From CAWIVH01 sp963839475 (GTDB taxonomy: Bacteria; Acidobacteriota; UBA6911), in NCBI GenBank assembly GCA_963839475.1, contig CAWIVH010000020.1, positions 558,001 to 622,000 on the forward strand: DNA of 64,000 nt, in the 5' to 3' direction. A model generated the notes under the pieces. It did no database searches, was not told the DNA's origin, and saw nothing but the letters and a program-made list of their open reading frames with translations. This document shows positions 35,614-45,360 of the stretch, piece after piece (position 1 is the stretch's first letter; each line of letters opens with the position of its first letter). The position numbers and the translations under genes were made by a program.

Positions 35614-37374
35614 TTGACTCCGGATTACGGTGGGCGCTATGGTGGATCCACTGTGAGCCAGGCAAGAACGCGGGTCAAACGGTTTTCCTTCGGGCCCTAC
35701 GAGGTCGATGTGCCGGCGGGGGAGCTGCGCAAAAACGGCCTGCGGATCCAAGTCCAGGGCAAATCTTTCAAGGTGCTCGTGTCACTGCTGGAGAATCCTC
35801 ACGAGCTTGTGACGCGCCAGGATTTGCGGCAGCGGCTCTGGCCGGACGGCGTTTCCGTCGACTTTGACAACAGCCTGAACAGCGCGGTTAACCGGTTGAG
35901 AGATGCGCTTGGGGATGGTGCCCACAACCCCAGGTATATCGAAACGCTGCATCAGCGTGGCTATCGCTTCATCGCGCCGGTTGAGCAGGTCCTCATTGTT
36001 CCGCCCAGGCTCGCAGTAATGCCATTCGAGAATCTGAACCATTCTCCAGAACAGGATTTCTACGGCGACGCCGTGGCCGACGCGCTGACCACGGAACTTG
36101 GAAACGTGAGCACGTTGCGCGTAATTTCCCGCCAATCTGTTCTCCATCTCAAGGGCACGCGCAAAACGCTTCGGGAAATCGCCTATGATTTAAATGCAGA
36201 CCTTGTCGTCGAGGGATGCGTATTCCTGGATGGGGACAGCATCCGCATTACTGCCCAGCTCGTGCAAACCATGCCCGAGCAGCACCTTTGGTCCAAAGCT
36301 TACTCGTGCCGGATGGGTGACATTCTCACTATGGAGGGGCAGGTCGCGCGGGATATCGCTGAGGCGGCGCAAGTGACCTTGAGCACGGCCGAGGTTGGGC
36401 GGCTCTCTCGCCAGCGTCCAGTAGACTTGGAAGCACACGTAGCCTATCTCAAAGCTCGCCATTACTTGGGCCAATACTCTCACGATGGGTTTCACAAAGG
36501 CCTGCAATATCTCCACCTGGCGCTGGAAAAGGATCCCACCCACGGGCCGGCGTATACTCAAATGGCCCTTTGTTACTCTCTTCTGGGCTTTTGGGGACAC
36601 CTGCCCGGTCCGGAGGCCTATCCCCGGGCAAAGAAGGCGGCCCTGAAGGCCATTGCTCTGGATGATGCCTTGAGCGTCGCTCACTGGGTTCTGGGATGGG
36701 TCAATTGGCTGCACGATTGGGACCTGGCCACCTGTGAGGCGGAGACCCTCCGCGCCATTGAGTTGAATCCGAGCGATGAAGGAGCACACGTGAACTATGC
36801 CGTGTTTCTGGCAATAGTCGCGGAAGATCGCACCAAAGCTGCCGCGGAAGCGAAGCTCGCCTTGGATTTGGATCCGCTGTCCCTAAACGTCAACACTGAC
36901 GTGGCGTGGATTCACCTGTTTATAGAGGAGTACGAGCGCGCCCGCCAGCAGGCGCGCACCACCTTGGATCTGTTCCCGGACGCTCTCCAGGCCTGGTACG
37001 TCCTGGGGTGGTCGGAACTGATGCACTCACGACTTGACTCGGCGATTCAGGCGTTTGAAAAGGCCGCTGCGATTTCTTCGGATGCGCTTTCCATCGGATA
37101 TCTGGGACATGCGCTCGCCAGGGCGGGCCACCTCGAGGCCGCAACCACTTTGCTTGACGAGCTGCTGGCGAGACTCGAGCGGGAATATGTGCCGGCAAAA
37201 AGCCTCATCTGCCTTTACTCCGGCCTCGGAGATCGACGGAGTGTGATCGACTGGCTGGAGAAAGCCCACCAGGATCGCGACCCCCAACTCTTCTTTATGG
37301 GGGCGGTTCGCATCTTTGGGCCACTGTCGGAACTGATTCAGACCTGGACCCGGGAGCGGCTTCCGCATCTCTGA
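35614..37374 (+). CDS. Winged-helix regulator with TPR domain
   Basis: 586 residues; a GTG at 35653 is an alternative start. The winged helix is at about residues 22-118 (FGPYEVDVPAGELRKNGLRI, RQDLRQRLWPDG, YIETLHQRGYRFIAP). It is followed by a soluble domain (LAVMPFENLNHSPEQDFYGD, ADALTTELGNVSTLRVISRQ) of the adenylate-cyclase-associated type without catalytic residues. TPR repeats then run to about residue 560. There is no membrane helix, unlike the regulator at 31893. The middle and TPR parts are shared with the kinase at 37924. Confidence 0.88.
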   Translation: MTPDYGGRYGGSTVSQARTRVKRFSFGPYEVDVPAGELRKNGLRIQVQGKSFKVLVSLLENPHELVTRQDLRQRLWPDGVSVDFDNSLNSAVNRLRDALGDGAHNPRYIETLHQRGYRFIAPVEQVLIVPPRLAVMPFENLNHSPEQDFYGDAVADALTTELGNVSTLRVISRQSVLHLKGTRKTLREIAYDLNADLVVEGCVFLDGDSIRITAQLVQTMPEQHLWSKAYSCRMGDILTMEGQVARDIAEAAQVTLSTAEVGRLSRQRPVDLEAHVAYLKARHYLGQYSHDGFHKGLQYLHLALEKDPTHGPAYTQMALCYSLLGFWGHLPGPEAYPRAKKAALKAIALDDALSVAHWVLGWVNWLHDWDLATCEAETLRAIELNPSDEGAHVNYAVFLAIVAEDRTKAAAEAKLALDLDPLSLNVNTDVAWIHLFIEEYERARQQARTTLDLFPDALQAWYVLGWSELMHSRLDSAIQAFEKAAAISSDALSIGYLGHALARAGHLEAATTLLDELLARLEREYVPAKSLICLYSGLGDRRSVIDWLEKAHQDRDPQLFFMGAVRIFGPLSELIQTWTRERLPHL

Positions 37375-37923
37375 ATCCCAGTCGTCTTTGAGGCAAAGCA
37401 CTGCTTCAGATTGCCCACGTGGTACGGACCTGCATCGCCATAGGACTTACGTCCGCTGGCAACATCCGCGTCCGCACTTCATTCGAAGAACTTGAGCTGA
37501 AATTGGGATGCCAGATATTAGCGCAGGAGTTTCCGTCGATGTCAGCCAACAGAGGAGTGGCTTTTAGAAACAAAGGAAACACAAATCCATCGGCAATGAT
37601 TGTTTCATTAATCTTATCCTTTCTTTCTCATAACGACTGATTAGTCAAGCGCTTGAGCCGAGGCTTCAACACAAAACAACTATCGCGAGTGTAAAGTGGC
37701 GTATACGGACGAGTGCTCATCCTGACCAAATCCCAAGATACGGCGTTCGCGGACATGTGAGGCGGGTGCGGTGACCTGATCGCAACTTCCCCGATTGCGT
37801 CTTCATCGGCGTGAGGATCTCAGTCTCCGGTTTGCGCGTTCCATGTCTAAGTGGCTTAGGCTTCTCGGCGGCTACCTGTTTTATCAAATCGTGGACGGCC
37901 GAGCTATGCGTCCCTCCGCAGCG
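37375..37923. other. Intergenic stretch
   Basis: About 550 bp between two converging genes. I see no supported gene, tRNA or clear terminator here. Confidence 0.5.
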
Positions 37924-40593
37924 TTACGAATACGGGTCGGGGGTGCCAGGAGGCAGCCGCACGAGCCGCCGGATCCGGTCGATGAAGGGCTTCCAGCGTG
38001 GGTCGCGCCGGAGCGCGAGACAGTTGGCCTCGTAGGGAGTACACAGAACCAGCCAGGGAGTCCGCTGTTCGAGGGCTCGATCGAGAAGGCGGTAAGCCTC
38101 ATCCATTCGACCAAGTCCGGAATATACCACCGCAAGATAAAACGGCGAGATGTAGCGTTTCTGCGACGCCTGTTCCATCTCGGACAGAATCTCAAGTGCA
38201 TCAGCTCGGCGCCCCGCCTTCCCGTAGGCCAGGCCAAGGGGAGCGAGAACCGACGCAGTGCGCTCGGGGCGCAGCAGGCCGAGCGCTGCATTGAACTCGG
38301 GTACGGCCCGGACCGGCTGCCCGAGAAGGAGTTGAGCGAATCCCATTTGCCAGGGGATGATCCAAAGCGTCGGATTCCGCCGGCGTGCCCGCTCGCCATT
38401 CTCGAGGGTCTTCTCAGGCCATCCCTGGTATGTCCACCATGCGTGCAGGGCCGCGTCGTTCCAGGGCGAGAGCGGGTCCAGTTCCCGGGCCCGGTCCAGA
38501 TGCCGGCGCGCTTCATCAAAACGGGTAAACGGACTCCCCCCGAGTAGCTGACCATACAAATTGTGGGCCGGTGCGTAGCTTGGCCGCAGCTCCAGGGCTC
38601 TTTCATAGTGCCGCAGCGCCTTTGTGAGATCCCATTCCCCATCAGCGGCAATGATAGCGCGCGCTTTGTGAGCGTCCGGCAGGGTTTCGTCAAGCTCCAG
38701 TGCCTTCTCGGCCGCTGCGATCGCCCTTTCGCGCACTTCACCCGGCGAGACAAACTCGAAGCCAATCGCGGCCAAGTACCAGAGGGCTTCACCTAATCCC
38801 GCCCAGGCCGGGGCGTAGGTCGGATCGCGGTCGATGGCCTTCTGGAAAAGTTCAATCGCCTGACGAACTTCTTCCTCACGGGTCGCGTACTCGATCGCCG
38901 CCTTCCCCTTGAGTGTGACGTCGAAGACCTCGGTGTCAACACGGCGGGCGGACTTGAACCGTTCGCTATCCTGCGGCGTTACCTGGAGTCCGATCTCGCT
39001 GACGATCGCCCGCACCAGCTCCGACTCCAGTACCAGCACGTCGGTCATATCGCGCTCGTAGTTGCCCGCCCACAATTGCCGGTCCTGGCGTGCATCGATG
39101 AGCCGGGCCGTCATCCGCACCCGGCCTCCTGAGCGCTTCACCGAGGCTTCGATTATCCCATCAACACCCAGATCCCTAGCGATCTGTGGCAAGGACTTCT
39201 TCACATCCTTGTACTGTGCGACCGAGGTGCGCGAGATAACCTTTTTGATGGCATGGATCTGTGCGAGACCAGAGATCAATTCCTCGGTCATACCCTCCGC
39301 CAGGAAGTCCTGGGCTGGATCGCCGGAGAAATTCTTCACGGGCAGCACCGCCAGCGTTTCGATGCGGGGCGCGGCAAGTCGACCGAGCAAGCGTTCGCGC
39401 AACCTGCCGGGATTGAGGGTAATCAGCAATACAATGACCGATGCCAGGATACCCAGGCCCAGTCCGACCGGATTCGCGAACGACCACCGGACCAGCCTCG
39501 CCGCAGGGTTTATTGCACTCAGCCCGCCCGTCTGCAATCGCTGCAGATCGGTGGCCAGTTCCTTCGCCGACTGGTAACGGTTCTCTGGTTCCTTCTCCAG
39601 GCACTTCAGAATGATCTCTTCCAGCCGGGGCGAAATCCCTGTGTTCAGCACACGCAGCGCCATAGGGGCCTTGTGGAAAATCGCATCTGTAAGCTTCGGA
39701 ACCGTATCTTCTTGATATGGGCACCGGCCGCTGCACATCTCGTAAAGCACTGCGCCTGCCGCGTGGATATCGGTGCGGGCATCGACAGCTTCCCCTCGCA
39801 ACTGTTCCGGCGCCATGTAGGGCAGCGTCCCGGCTATTGCTTGCGTCTCGCTGAGGCTCTCCATGGAGGCGGTCTCGATCGCAGGACGGAGCAACTTCGC
39901 CAGGCCGAAATCGAGAACCTTCACCTGACCCTTGGGCGTCAAAATGATGTTTGCGGGTTTCAGGTCCCTGTGCACGACGCCCCGGTCGTGTGCCTCTTCG
40001 AGCGCCGCCGCAATCTGCATCCCCAGCCCGATGACCTCTTTCTGAGCGAGCGGCCCTTCGGTAAGTTTATTGCTGAGGGTAATACCGGGGATGTACTCCA
40101 TCACGAGGAAATCGATGCCGTCCCGAGTGTCGAAGTCATGGACGATTTCGATGTTCGGATGGCTCAGCTTGGAAAGCGCGACCGCCTCCCGGCGGAAACG
40201 TTTCCGGGCGGATTCATCGCCCAGGGCACCCGGCGGTAGAACCTTGATGGCGATGTCGCGCAGGAGATGTTCATCGTGGGCGCGATAGACCACGCCCATG
40301 CCGCCTTCCCCGATCTTTTCCAAGATGCGGTAATGAGCCACATTCTGACCTGCCAGGTTTTCGATGTCCGCTTTTTCATGTTCCTTGGCCAGGATATGCG
40401 CGGCCACCTCCATGGCTGGAACTTTCATGAAACCAACGGCTTTCCTTTGCTGCGCCAGCAGGATCTCGACTTCGCTGCGCAGCGAGTCGTCTCCGCCGCA
40501 GGCTTCTCTCAGGAAGTTATCCAGGTTGTCCGGTTCGCACTCAAGAGCCGAGCTGTAGATTCGCTTGATCTCCTCCCACCGTTCTGGATCCAT
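37924..40593 (-). CDS. Membrane Ser/Thr protein kinase with TPR sensor domain
   Basis: 889 residues. Residues 1-75 are an N-terminal helical domain (RWEEIKRIYSSALECEP, EACGGDDSLRSEVEILL) shared by all four kinases here. The Hanks-type kinase follows: GEGGMGVVY (95-103), Lys117, HRDLKPAN (from 208), DFG (228-230), APEQL. A membrane helix is at about 373-395. The outer part holds the same domain as the regulator at 35614 (LAVLPVKNFSGDPAQDFLAE) and several TPRs. All catalytic residues are present. No sigma gene is adjacent. The upstream region resembles that of the kinase at 53165. Confidence 0.92.
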   Translation of the reverse strand: MDPERWEEIKRIYSSALECEPDNLDNFLREACGGDDSLRSEVEILLAQQRKAVGFMKVPAMEVAAHILAKEHEKADIENLAGQNVAHYRILEKIGEGGMGVVYRAHDEHLLRDIAIKVLPPGALGDESARKRFRREAVALSKLSHPNIEIVHDFDTRDGIDFLVMEYIPGITLSNKLTEGPLAQKEVIGLGMQIAAALEEAHDRGVVHRDLKPANIILTPKGQVKVLDFGLAKLLRPAIETASMESLSETQAIAGTLPYMAPEQLRGEAVDARTDIHAAGAVLYEMCSGRCPYQEDTVPKLTDAIFHKAPMALRVLNTGISPRLEEIILKCLEKEPENRYQSAKELATDLQRLQTGGLSAINPAARLVRWSFANPVGLGLGILASVIVLLITLNPGRLRERLLGRLAAPRIETLAVLPVKNFSGDPAQDFLAEGMTEELISGLAQIHAIKKVISRTSVAQYKDVKKSLPQIARDLGVDGIIEASVKRSGGRVRMTARLIDARQDRQLWAGNYERDMTDVLVLESELVRAIVSEIGLQVTPQDSERFKSARRVDTEVFDVTLKGKAAIEYATREEEVRQAIELFQKAIDRDPTYAPAWAGLGEALWYLAAIGFEFVSPGEVRERAIAAAEKALELDETLPDAHKARAIIAADGEWDLTKALRHYERALELRPSYAPAHNLYGQLLGGSPFTRFDEARRHLDRARELDPLSPWNDAALHAWWTYQGWPEKTLENGERARRRNPTLWIIPWQMGFAQLLLGQPVRAVPEFNAALGLLRPERTASVLAPLGLAYGKAGRRADALEILSEMEQASQKRYISPFYLAVVYSGLGRMDEAYRLLDRALEQRTPWLVLCTPYEANCLALRRDPRWKPFIDRIRRLVRLPPGTPDPYS

Positions 40594-41442
40594 CGCCGTT
40601 ATCTCCGCCGCATTATCACGAGCAGCCAGAATCCCATAAGGCGTTTGATTCGGGCAAACTGTTCGGTGACACGGGCGAGTACATCAGGTAGTGTTTTAAT
40701 CGAGGCCGGTAGAAGGGATCCGCGCCATGGGCGCGATAGATATCTCCTGCTTCTTCCTTCGCCGAATTTGTTGAGGATGCGATTGTGCAAGACAGTAGTG
40801 CCAATCATGGAGAATCCCTCCACTGGCAATGTGCGCACTGCAATCAGAAAGGCGTGAATACGCCGCCATTATATTCGACCTCCTCGGCTCTGGATAGCTG
40901 AATCCGAAACACTTGTCGGCGTTTTGAGGGCTGGAAATCCGGTCATTTGGCAAGATACGGGCTTGTGTTTCCTGACCGCGTGGGGTCGGGGGTGTCCTCC
41001 CGGCAACAGGATTAGTTCTGCGAATGCGACTTATCGGGCGCTTGGAGGTTTCTGATGCTGGGTGGGTGTATGGGGGATCGCTCGTTTGTTGAAAACTATG
41101 GCGTGGCGATTCGGGTGCCCTTGATCCAAAGGGGCGTGTTCCTAGTCAACGAAATGTCGATTTGCAGCACCCAGCACGCCCTAAGCGGCATTTGATCGGT
41201 TGCGCATAGGCCTCTTTGAGGGGCCAGCAACCGGAAAACCTCCGGCTCTGCCGGAGGATTCTTTACGTGTGCCGAGCATGAGCGACAGCTTGGAAGTGAA
41301 CGTCTTCCCCCAACCTGATGGAGGTGAAGGGTAGTGGAGCGCAAGAGCACCCATACAAAACGGTGTTCGAAAGAAGCGCCGAGCAAAAGCGCGAGCCGAT
41401 GAACAAAAACCGGATATGAGGCGCGAGCGTCGGACGAGCGAG
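40594..41442. other. Intergenic region between kinase and IS21
   Basis: About 850 bp. The first 380 bp resemble the upstream region of the kinase at 53165. A perfect 8-bp hairpin lies at 41239-41257. The stretch next to the insertion sequence may belong to the group II intron remnant seen on its other side. No gene is supported. Confidence 0.45.
41239..41257. repeat. Short perfect hairpin
   Basis: CCTCCGGC, loop TCT, GCCGGAGG, followed by ATTCTTT. It could act as a terminator or be a stem of a structured RNA; no gene ends nearby. Confidence 0.45.
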
Positions 41443-41450
41443 CGTATGAT
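41443..41450. repeat. Target-site duplication of the IS21 element, left copy
   Basis: CGTATGAT here and at 45024-45031 directly flank the element. Seven or eight bases can be counted because the last T may be the first base of the element (TG...CA ends). Confidence 0.8.
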
Positions 41451-41680
41451 GCGTTTTCCGGGGCAAGTTGGCCGTCTATTCCAAATGATGTTGGCCACCT
41501 GTTCCGGGCTGAAGGTGGCCACCCATTCCGACGCGATGTTGGCCATTTTCCGGGAATGCCGGAATGAGTGGCCAACTTCGATTGGAATGACCCGCCAAGA
41601 TCCCGGAATCCTTTTCCGGGAGTGAAGAGACGCTGGACAACCGCTGGTAATGTTTCCTCCTCGAATTAAGGAGGGAATCA

Positions 41681-43246
41681 ATGCCGGCAAGGAGGTTGTC
41701 CATGCGGAAGATTAAGGAAATCCTGCGTTTAAAGTTCAATCTCGGTCTCAAGGACCGAGTTATCGCCCGAAGTTGCTCTATCCCGCGCAGCAGCATCGCA
41801 AACTACATTACCCGGGCCCAGGCGGCTGGTTTGAGCTGGCCGCTGCCGTCGGACCTGGATGATGCAGCATTGGAGAAACTGCTGTTTCCGGCAGTAGTCC
41901 CATGCTCCGATCGAAGGCGGTTACAGCTGCCCGACTTTCCAACAATCCATGCGGAGTTGCGGCGCCATAGGCACCTCACCCTGCAACTCCTCTGGCAGGA
42001 GTACAAGGAGAACAACCCGAACGGATATCAATACAGCCGCTTCTGCGAGCTATACAACCGCTGGGCTCAGAAGCTCGATGTTGTTCTCCGTCAGGAACAC
42101 CGCGCCGGCGAGCGGTTGTTCGTCGACCATGCCGGCCCGACGGTTCCGGTCCTTGATCGTGAGACAGGCGAGCTTCGGGAGGCATCCATTTTTGTCGCCG
42201 TGCTGGGCGCCAGCAATTACACCTATGCCGAGGCGACCTGGAAACGGGACCTTCCCGCCTGGATCGGTTCTCATACCCGGGCGCTGGAGTTCCTCAACGG
42301 TGTTACGACGATCATCGTCCCGGACAACTGGAAAGCGGGAGTCCAGGATGCCTGCTATTACGAACCGGATCTGAATCCGACCTACCGGGATTTTGCCGAT
42401 CATTACGGTACGGTGATCATCCCTGCCCGGGTCAGAAAACCACGCGACAAAGCGAAAGTTGAGAATGGAGTTCTGGTGGTCGAACGCTGGATTCTGGCGG
42501 CCTTGAGGCATCGAAGTTTCTTCAGCCTAGCCGAACTGAATGAAGCGATTCGCGAGCTTCTTGTCAAACTCAACCAGAGGAAGTTCCGGAAACTGGATAC
42601 GACGCGTGCCAAGTTATTCGAAGAGCTGGAAAGGCCGGCGCTCAAGCCGTTGCCAGCAGAACCTTTCACCTTCGCCGAATGGAAGAAGGCACGGGTTCAC
42701 CCCGATTACCACATCGAGATCGAACGACACTACTACAGTGTCTCCTACCAACTCGTAGGAGAACAAGTCGAGGCTCGTTTTTCGGAGACGATCGTCGAGA
42801 TTTTCCACAAGGGACAGCGGATCACGACACATGCCCGCAGTTTTATGGAAGGTAGGCATACAACCCGGCCTGAACATCGGCCGAAGAAACATCAGGATCT
42901 TGTATGGACCTCGTCCCGGTTAACAGATAAAGGCAAAGCCGTCGGCCCGTCTACTGCCTCCATTCTCGAACGGATTATGCAGACCAGGAAGTATCCGGAA
43001 CTTGGCTACCGTGCCTGCATGGGTGTTCTGCGTCTCGCGAAGGGGTTCACAGATGAACGCTTGGAAGCAGCCTGCCGGCGTGCACTGGTGTTGAATATCA
43101 GCTCCTACCAAAGCATCAAGTCGATCCTCAAGAAAGGACTCGATCGTCAGGATCTGGAACCGGCCGCCGTACCGGCGATTCATGCTCAAGTCCACGTCAA
43201 TGTCCGGGGTGCCGATTATTACCGCGAGAGCAAGGAGGTGGTCTAA
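41681..43246 (+). CDS. istA: IS21-family transposase IstA
   Basis: 521 residues. A HTH region at about 10-60 (LRLKFNLGLKDRVIARSCSI) precedes the rve/DDE core with VDHAG, VPDNWK and KVENGV as the three acidic positions. A C-terminal beta domain (RHYYSVSYQLVGEQVEARFS) follows. It catalyses strand transfer, helped by IstB. Length is normal. The stop overlaps the IstB start (TAATG). A possible internal start at 41702 (MRKIKEIL) also exists. Confidence 0.95.
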   Translation: MPARRLSMRKIKEILRLKFNLGLKDRVIARSCSIPRSSIANYITRAQAAGLSWPLPSDLDDAALEKLLFPAVVPCSDRRRLQLPDFPTIHAELRRHRHLTLQLLWQEYKENNPNGYQYSRFCELYNRWAQKLDVVLRQEHRAGERLFVDHAGPTVPVLDRETGELREASIFVAVLGASNYTYAEATWKRDLPAWIGSHTRALEFLNGVTTIIVPDNWKAGVQDACYYEPDLNPTYRDFADHYGTVIIPARVRKPRDKAKVENGVLVVERWILAALRHRSFFSLAELNEAIRELLVKLNQRKFRKLDTTRAKLFEELERPALKPLPAEPFTFAEWKKARVHPDYHIEIERHYYSVSYQLVGEQVEARFSETIVEIFHKGQRITTHARSFMEGRHTTRPEHRPKKHQDLVWTSSRLTDKGKAVGPSTASILERIMQTRKYPELGYRACMGVLRLAKGFTDERLEAACRRALVLNISSYQSIKSILKKGLDRQDLEPAAVPAIHAQVHVNVRGADYYRESKEVV

Positions 43247-44805
43247 TGCTGCGTGAACAGACCTTTGAAAAGCTCTACAGCCTGAAATTCCACGGCATGG
43301 CACAGGCACTCCAGGAACAACTCAATAACCCCGATGCAGCAGCACTCGGCTTTGAAGAGCGTCTCGCCATGCTGATCGACGCACAATGGCAATGGCGGGA
43401 AAACCGGGCCATGACGGTCAGGTTAAGCCAGGCGAAGCTCAAGAAGCCCGCATCCATGGAGGACGTTAACTACCGCCATCCGCGACAGCTGGACCGGGCC
43501 ATGTTTCGAGGCTTGGCTTCCTCTGATTGGGTGCGTCAGCATCACAACATTACGATCACCGGCCCGGCCGGAATCGGCAAGACCTGGCTCTGCTGTGCTC
43601 TGCTCGAAAAGGCCTGCCGGAGCGGGTTCAGTGCCCGCTATGCCTCGGCATCGAAGTTCTTCCGTCAACTCGGCTTGGCATACGGAGACGGCAGCTTCGA
43701 CCGGATGTTGTCGAAGCTGGCAAAGACCGATGTGGTTGCCATCGACGATTGGGGCCTGGCGCCCATGACGGACATGGAACGTCGCCACTTCCTCGAGGTT
43801 CTCGAAGACCGGTGCGAGGTGCGTTCGACGATCCTGACCAGCCAGTATCCCGTCAAAACCTGGCACGACCTCGTCGGCAGCCCTACGCTCGCCGATGCCA
43901 TCATGGAGCGGGTTCTCTCGAACAGTCACAAGATCGAGTTGATGGGCGAGACGATGCGTCCTGTGAATAAGGAGCCCGGTGGCTCGGAGACCAAGGGACT
44001 CTCCGGATGCTTCCTCCAAAAAATCATCCCGATCAGGATCAAAGGAGGAGGAATCATGACCCTGTCTCCGTTGACCCTCAAGAATCCGAAAGGATGGTTT
44101 GCCGCAGGTGCCGAAGTTGAAAGGGCGCTCATTCTTCTCTCTGACGGCGCTTTCAAGCTTTTTATCCATATCTGTTTAAATGCCCGGCGCGACACTGCGA
44201 TCCTGGAAAGCAGTCAGACCGATCTTTCCCGGAACTTGAAGAAATCCCAGGGCGCTATCCGGAATAATCTCCGAGAACTGGAAGCCAAGGGTGTCTGCCG
44301 CTTACAGTTCACTCGCAATCCACACGGGTGTGGTTTCGTGGAAATCAAGGAAGCGTTCTGGCCCTACCAGAGGATATCCGAGGCGGCGCCCGACGACGCT
44401 GCGGATTCCTTTGTGGCTGCGGTGAAAAAGCTCCTCCAGGATCGCGCCTGTGTGCACACGACGTTCTCGGTTTCCGACGAAATCCTGGCGCGAGATTGGT
44501 TTGCCCGGGAGATCCCACTTAAACGAATCGAGCAGGCAGTCCTGATGGGATGCACCCGAAAGTATGTTTCCTGGCGCAACAACCAGACTCGAACCCCCAT
44601 CGGCAGCCTCAGATATTTTGAGTCGGTCCTGGCAGAACTGGAGGGACAGGCCATCGACCCGGAATACTGGGGTTATCTACGTCACAGGATGGAGCGCATG
44701 GAGAAGTTGTGGAAAGATAGCCACGAAAAACCAGAGGGAATATCCGAAACCAATCATGCAGCGCAGAATCAGGAAAATCCTGTAGAAAAAACAACGGCTC
44801 ACTGA
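43246..44805 (+). CDS. istB: IstB ATPase fused in frame to a winged-helix passenger protein
   Basis: 519 residues, about twice the normal IstB. Residues 1-245 are the AAA+ helper: Walker A GPAGIGKTW (about 104-112), Walker B VVAIDDWG, and the sensor segment ILTSQYPVKTWHDLVGSPT. There is no stop; the frame goes through SETKGLSGCFLQKIIPIRIK into a second protein that has its own ribosome site (AAAGGAGGAGG) and ATG at 44056. Either IstB lost its stop, or the fusion is functional while the passenger is also made alone. Confidence 0.88.
   Translation: MLREQTFEKLYSLKFHGMAQALQEQLNNPDAAALGFEERLAMLIDAQWQWRENRAMTVRLSQAKLKKPASMEDVNYRHPRQLDRAMFRGLASSDWVRQHHNITITGPAGIGKTWLCCALLEKACRSGFSARYASASKFFRQLGLAYGDGSFDRMLSKLAKTDVVAIDDWGLAPMTDMERRHFLEVLEDRCEVRSTILTSQYPVKTWHDLVGSPTLADAIMERVLSNSHKIELMGETMRPVNKEPGGSETKGLSGCFLQKIIPIRIKGGGIMTLSPLTLKNPKGWFAAGAEVERALILLSDGAFKLFIHICLNARRDTAILESSQTDLSRNLKKSQGAIRNNLRELEAKGVCRLQFTRNPHGCGFVEIKEAFWPYQRISEAAPDDAADSFVAAVKKLLQDRACVHTTFSVSDEILARDWFAREIPLKRIEQAVLMGCTRKYVSWRNNQTRTPIGSLRYFESVLAELEGQAIDPEYWGYLRHRMERMEKLWKDSHEKPEGISETNHAAQNQENPVEKTTAH
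44056..44805 (+). CDS. IS-carried winged-helix / replication-initiator-like protein
   Basis: 249 residues if started at the ATG at 44056, which has AAAGGAGGAGGAATC before it. The N-terminal part (LSDGAFKLFIHICLNARRDT, SQTDLSRNLKKSQGAIRNNL, RELEAKGVCRLQF) is a winged helix like those of replication initiators and phage replisome organisers. The C-terminal half resembles DnaA/RepA-type helical domains only weakly. It is the same frame as istB, so it is produced as the C-terminus of the fusion, by internal initiation, or both. Confidence 0.65.
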   Translation: MTLSPLTLKNPKGWFAAGAEVERALILLSDGAFKLFIHICLNARRDTAILESSQTDLSRNLKKSQGAIRNNLRELEAKGVCRLQFTRNPHGCGFVEIKEAFWPYQRISEAAPDDAADSFVAAVKKLLQDRACVHTTFSVSDEILARDWFAREIPLKRIEQAVLMGCTRKYVSWRNNQTRTPIGSLRYFESVLAELEGQAIDPEYWGYLRHRMERMEKLWKDSHEKPEGISETNHAAQNQENPVEKTTAH

Positions 44806-45023
44806 ACTGCCGGGAAAACTCATCACTTGGGGGAACTTAGTCAAGCGTTGACTGAGTTCCTCCGGCAAAAAGCAGAAAAGAGATGATATTTTTGAGATCT
44901 ATCTCTGGTTTTATTGAACGAAGTTGGCCAGGTAAGGCAAGATGTTAACACTCCAGCGTCGCTTCGCTCCGAGGGGGTGGCCAACTTCCCCGGAATAGGT
45001 GGCCAACATGCCCGGAATACACA

Positions 45024-45031
45024 CGTATGAT
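45024..45031. repeat. Target-site duplication of the IS21 element, right copy
   Basis: CGTATGAT, identical to 41443-41450, directly after the right terminal repeat of the insertion sequence. Confidence 0.8.
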
Positions 45032-45300
45032 CGCGAAGTCCATATCAATCACAGGCGTAAGACGTAAATCCGGCGGTCGTGCGCGGAAGGCAGTCGTTCT
45101 TACGTCGGGAGATCTGCCATGTGTCACGAGAACGTGACTGAGGGAGGCGTGATTCGACCTGACCGCATGGCAGAAGTCAGCAGCGAGCATAGTACCTGTG
45201 AAAACGGGGAAGGCTCAAACGGTGTCCCGAAAGGGAATAGCCGTGTACGGACCCGTACGCACGGTGGTGTGACAGGGAAAGCGGGCGACCGCCTACCTAT
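45032..45300 (+). ncRNA. Group II intron 3' remnant without reverse transcriptase gene
   Basis: The segment has wording typical of bacterial group II introns: CGGGAGATCTGCCATGTG, then ATGGCAGAAGTCAGCAG and CATAGTA before the ORF site. Next comes a domain V-like hairpin, AGCCGTGTACGG / CCGTACGCACGGT, with the AGC triad, and a domain VI-like stem ending in CCTACCTAT. The RT gene normally placed in between is absent, so the copy is ORF-less and may be further interrupted by the IS21 element on its left. The assignment rests on remembered family features. Confidence 0.55.
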
Positions 45301-45360
45301 GTCGATTGCCCTGAATAAGATAGGTGCGCATTCCAGAAACGGAGAGTGTACCTGGTATTT

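Larger units (their letters stand above)
41450..45023 (+). mobile_element. IS21-family insertion sequence with a third gene
   Basis: About 3.57 kb. The left end TGCGTTTTCCGGGGCAAGTT and the inverted right end TGTGTATTCCGGGCATGTT match, and both ends carry repeated GTTGGCCACC units, as is usual in IS21. A direct duplication CGTATGA(T) flanks the element, so it inserted by transposition and is probably recent. It encodes IstA and an IstB that runs in frame into a passenger gene. Confidence 0.9.

Noticed and set aside
39253..40239. 328-residue plus-strand frame across the kinase gene
   Set aside because: Antisense to the kinase catalytic domain; no start signals.
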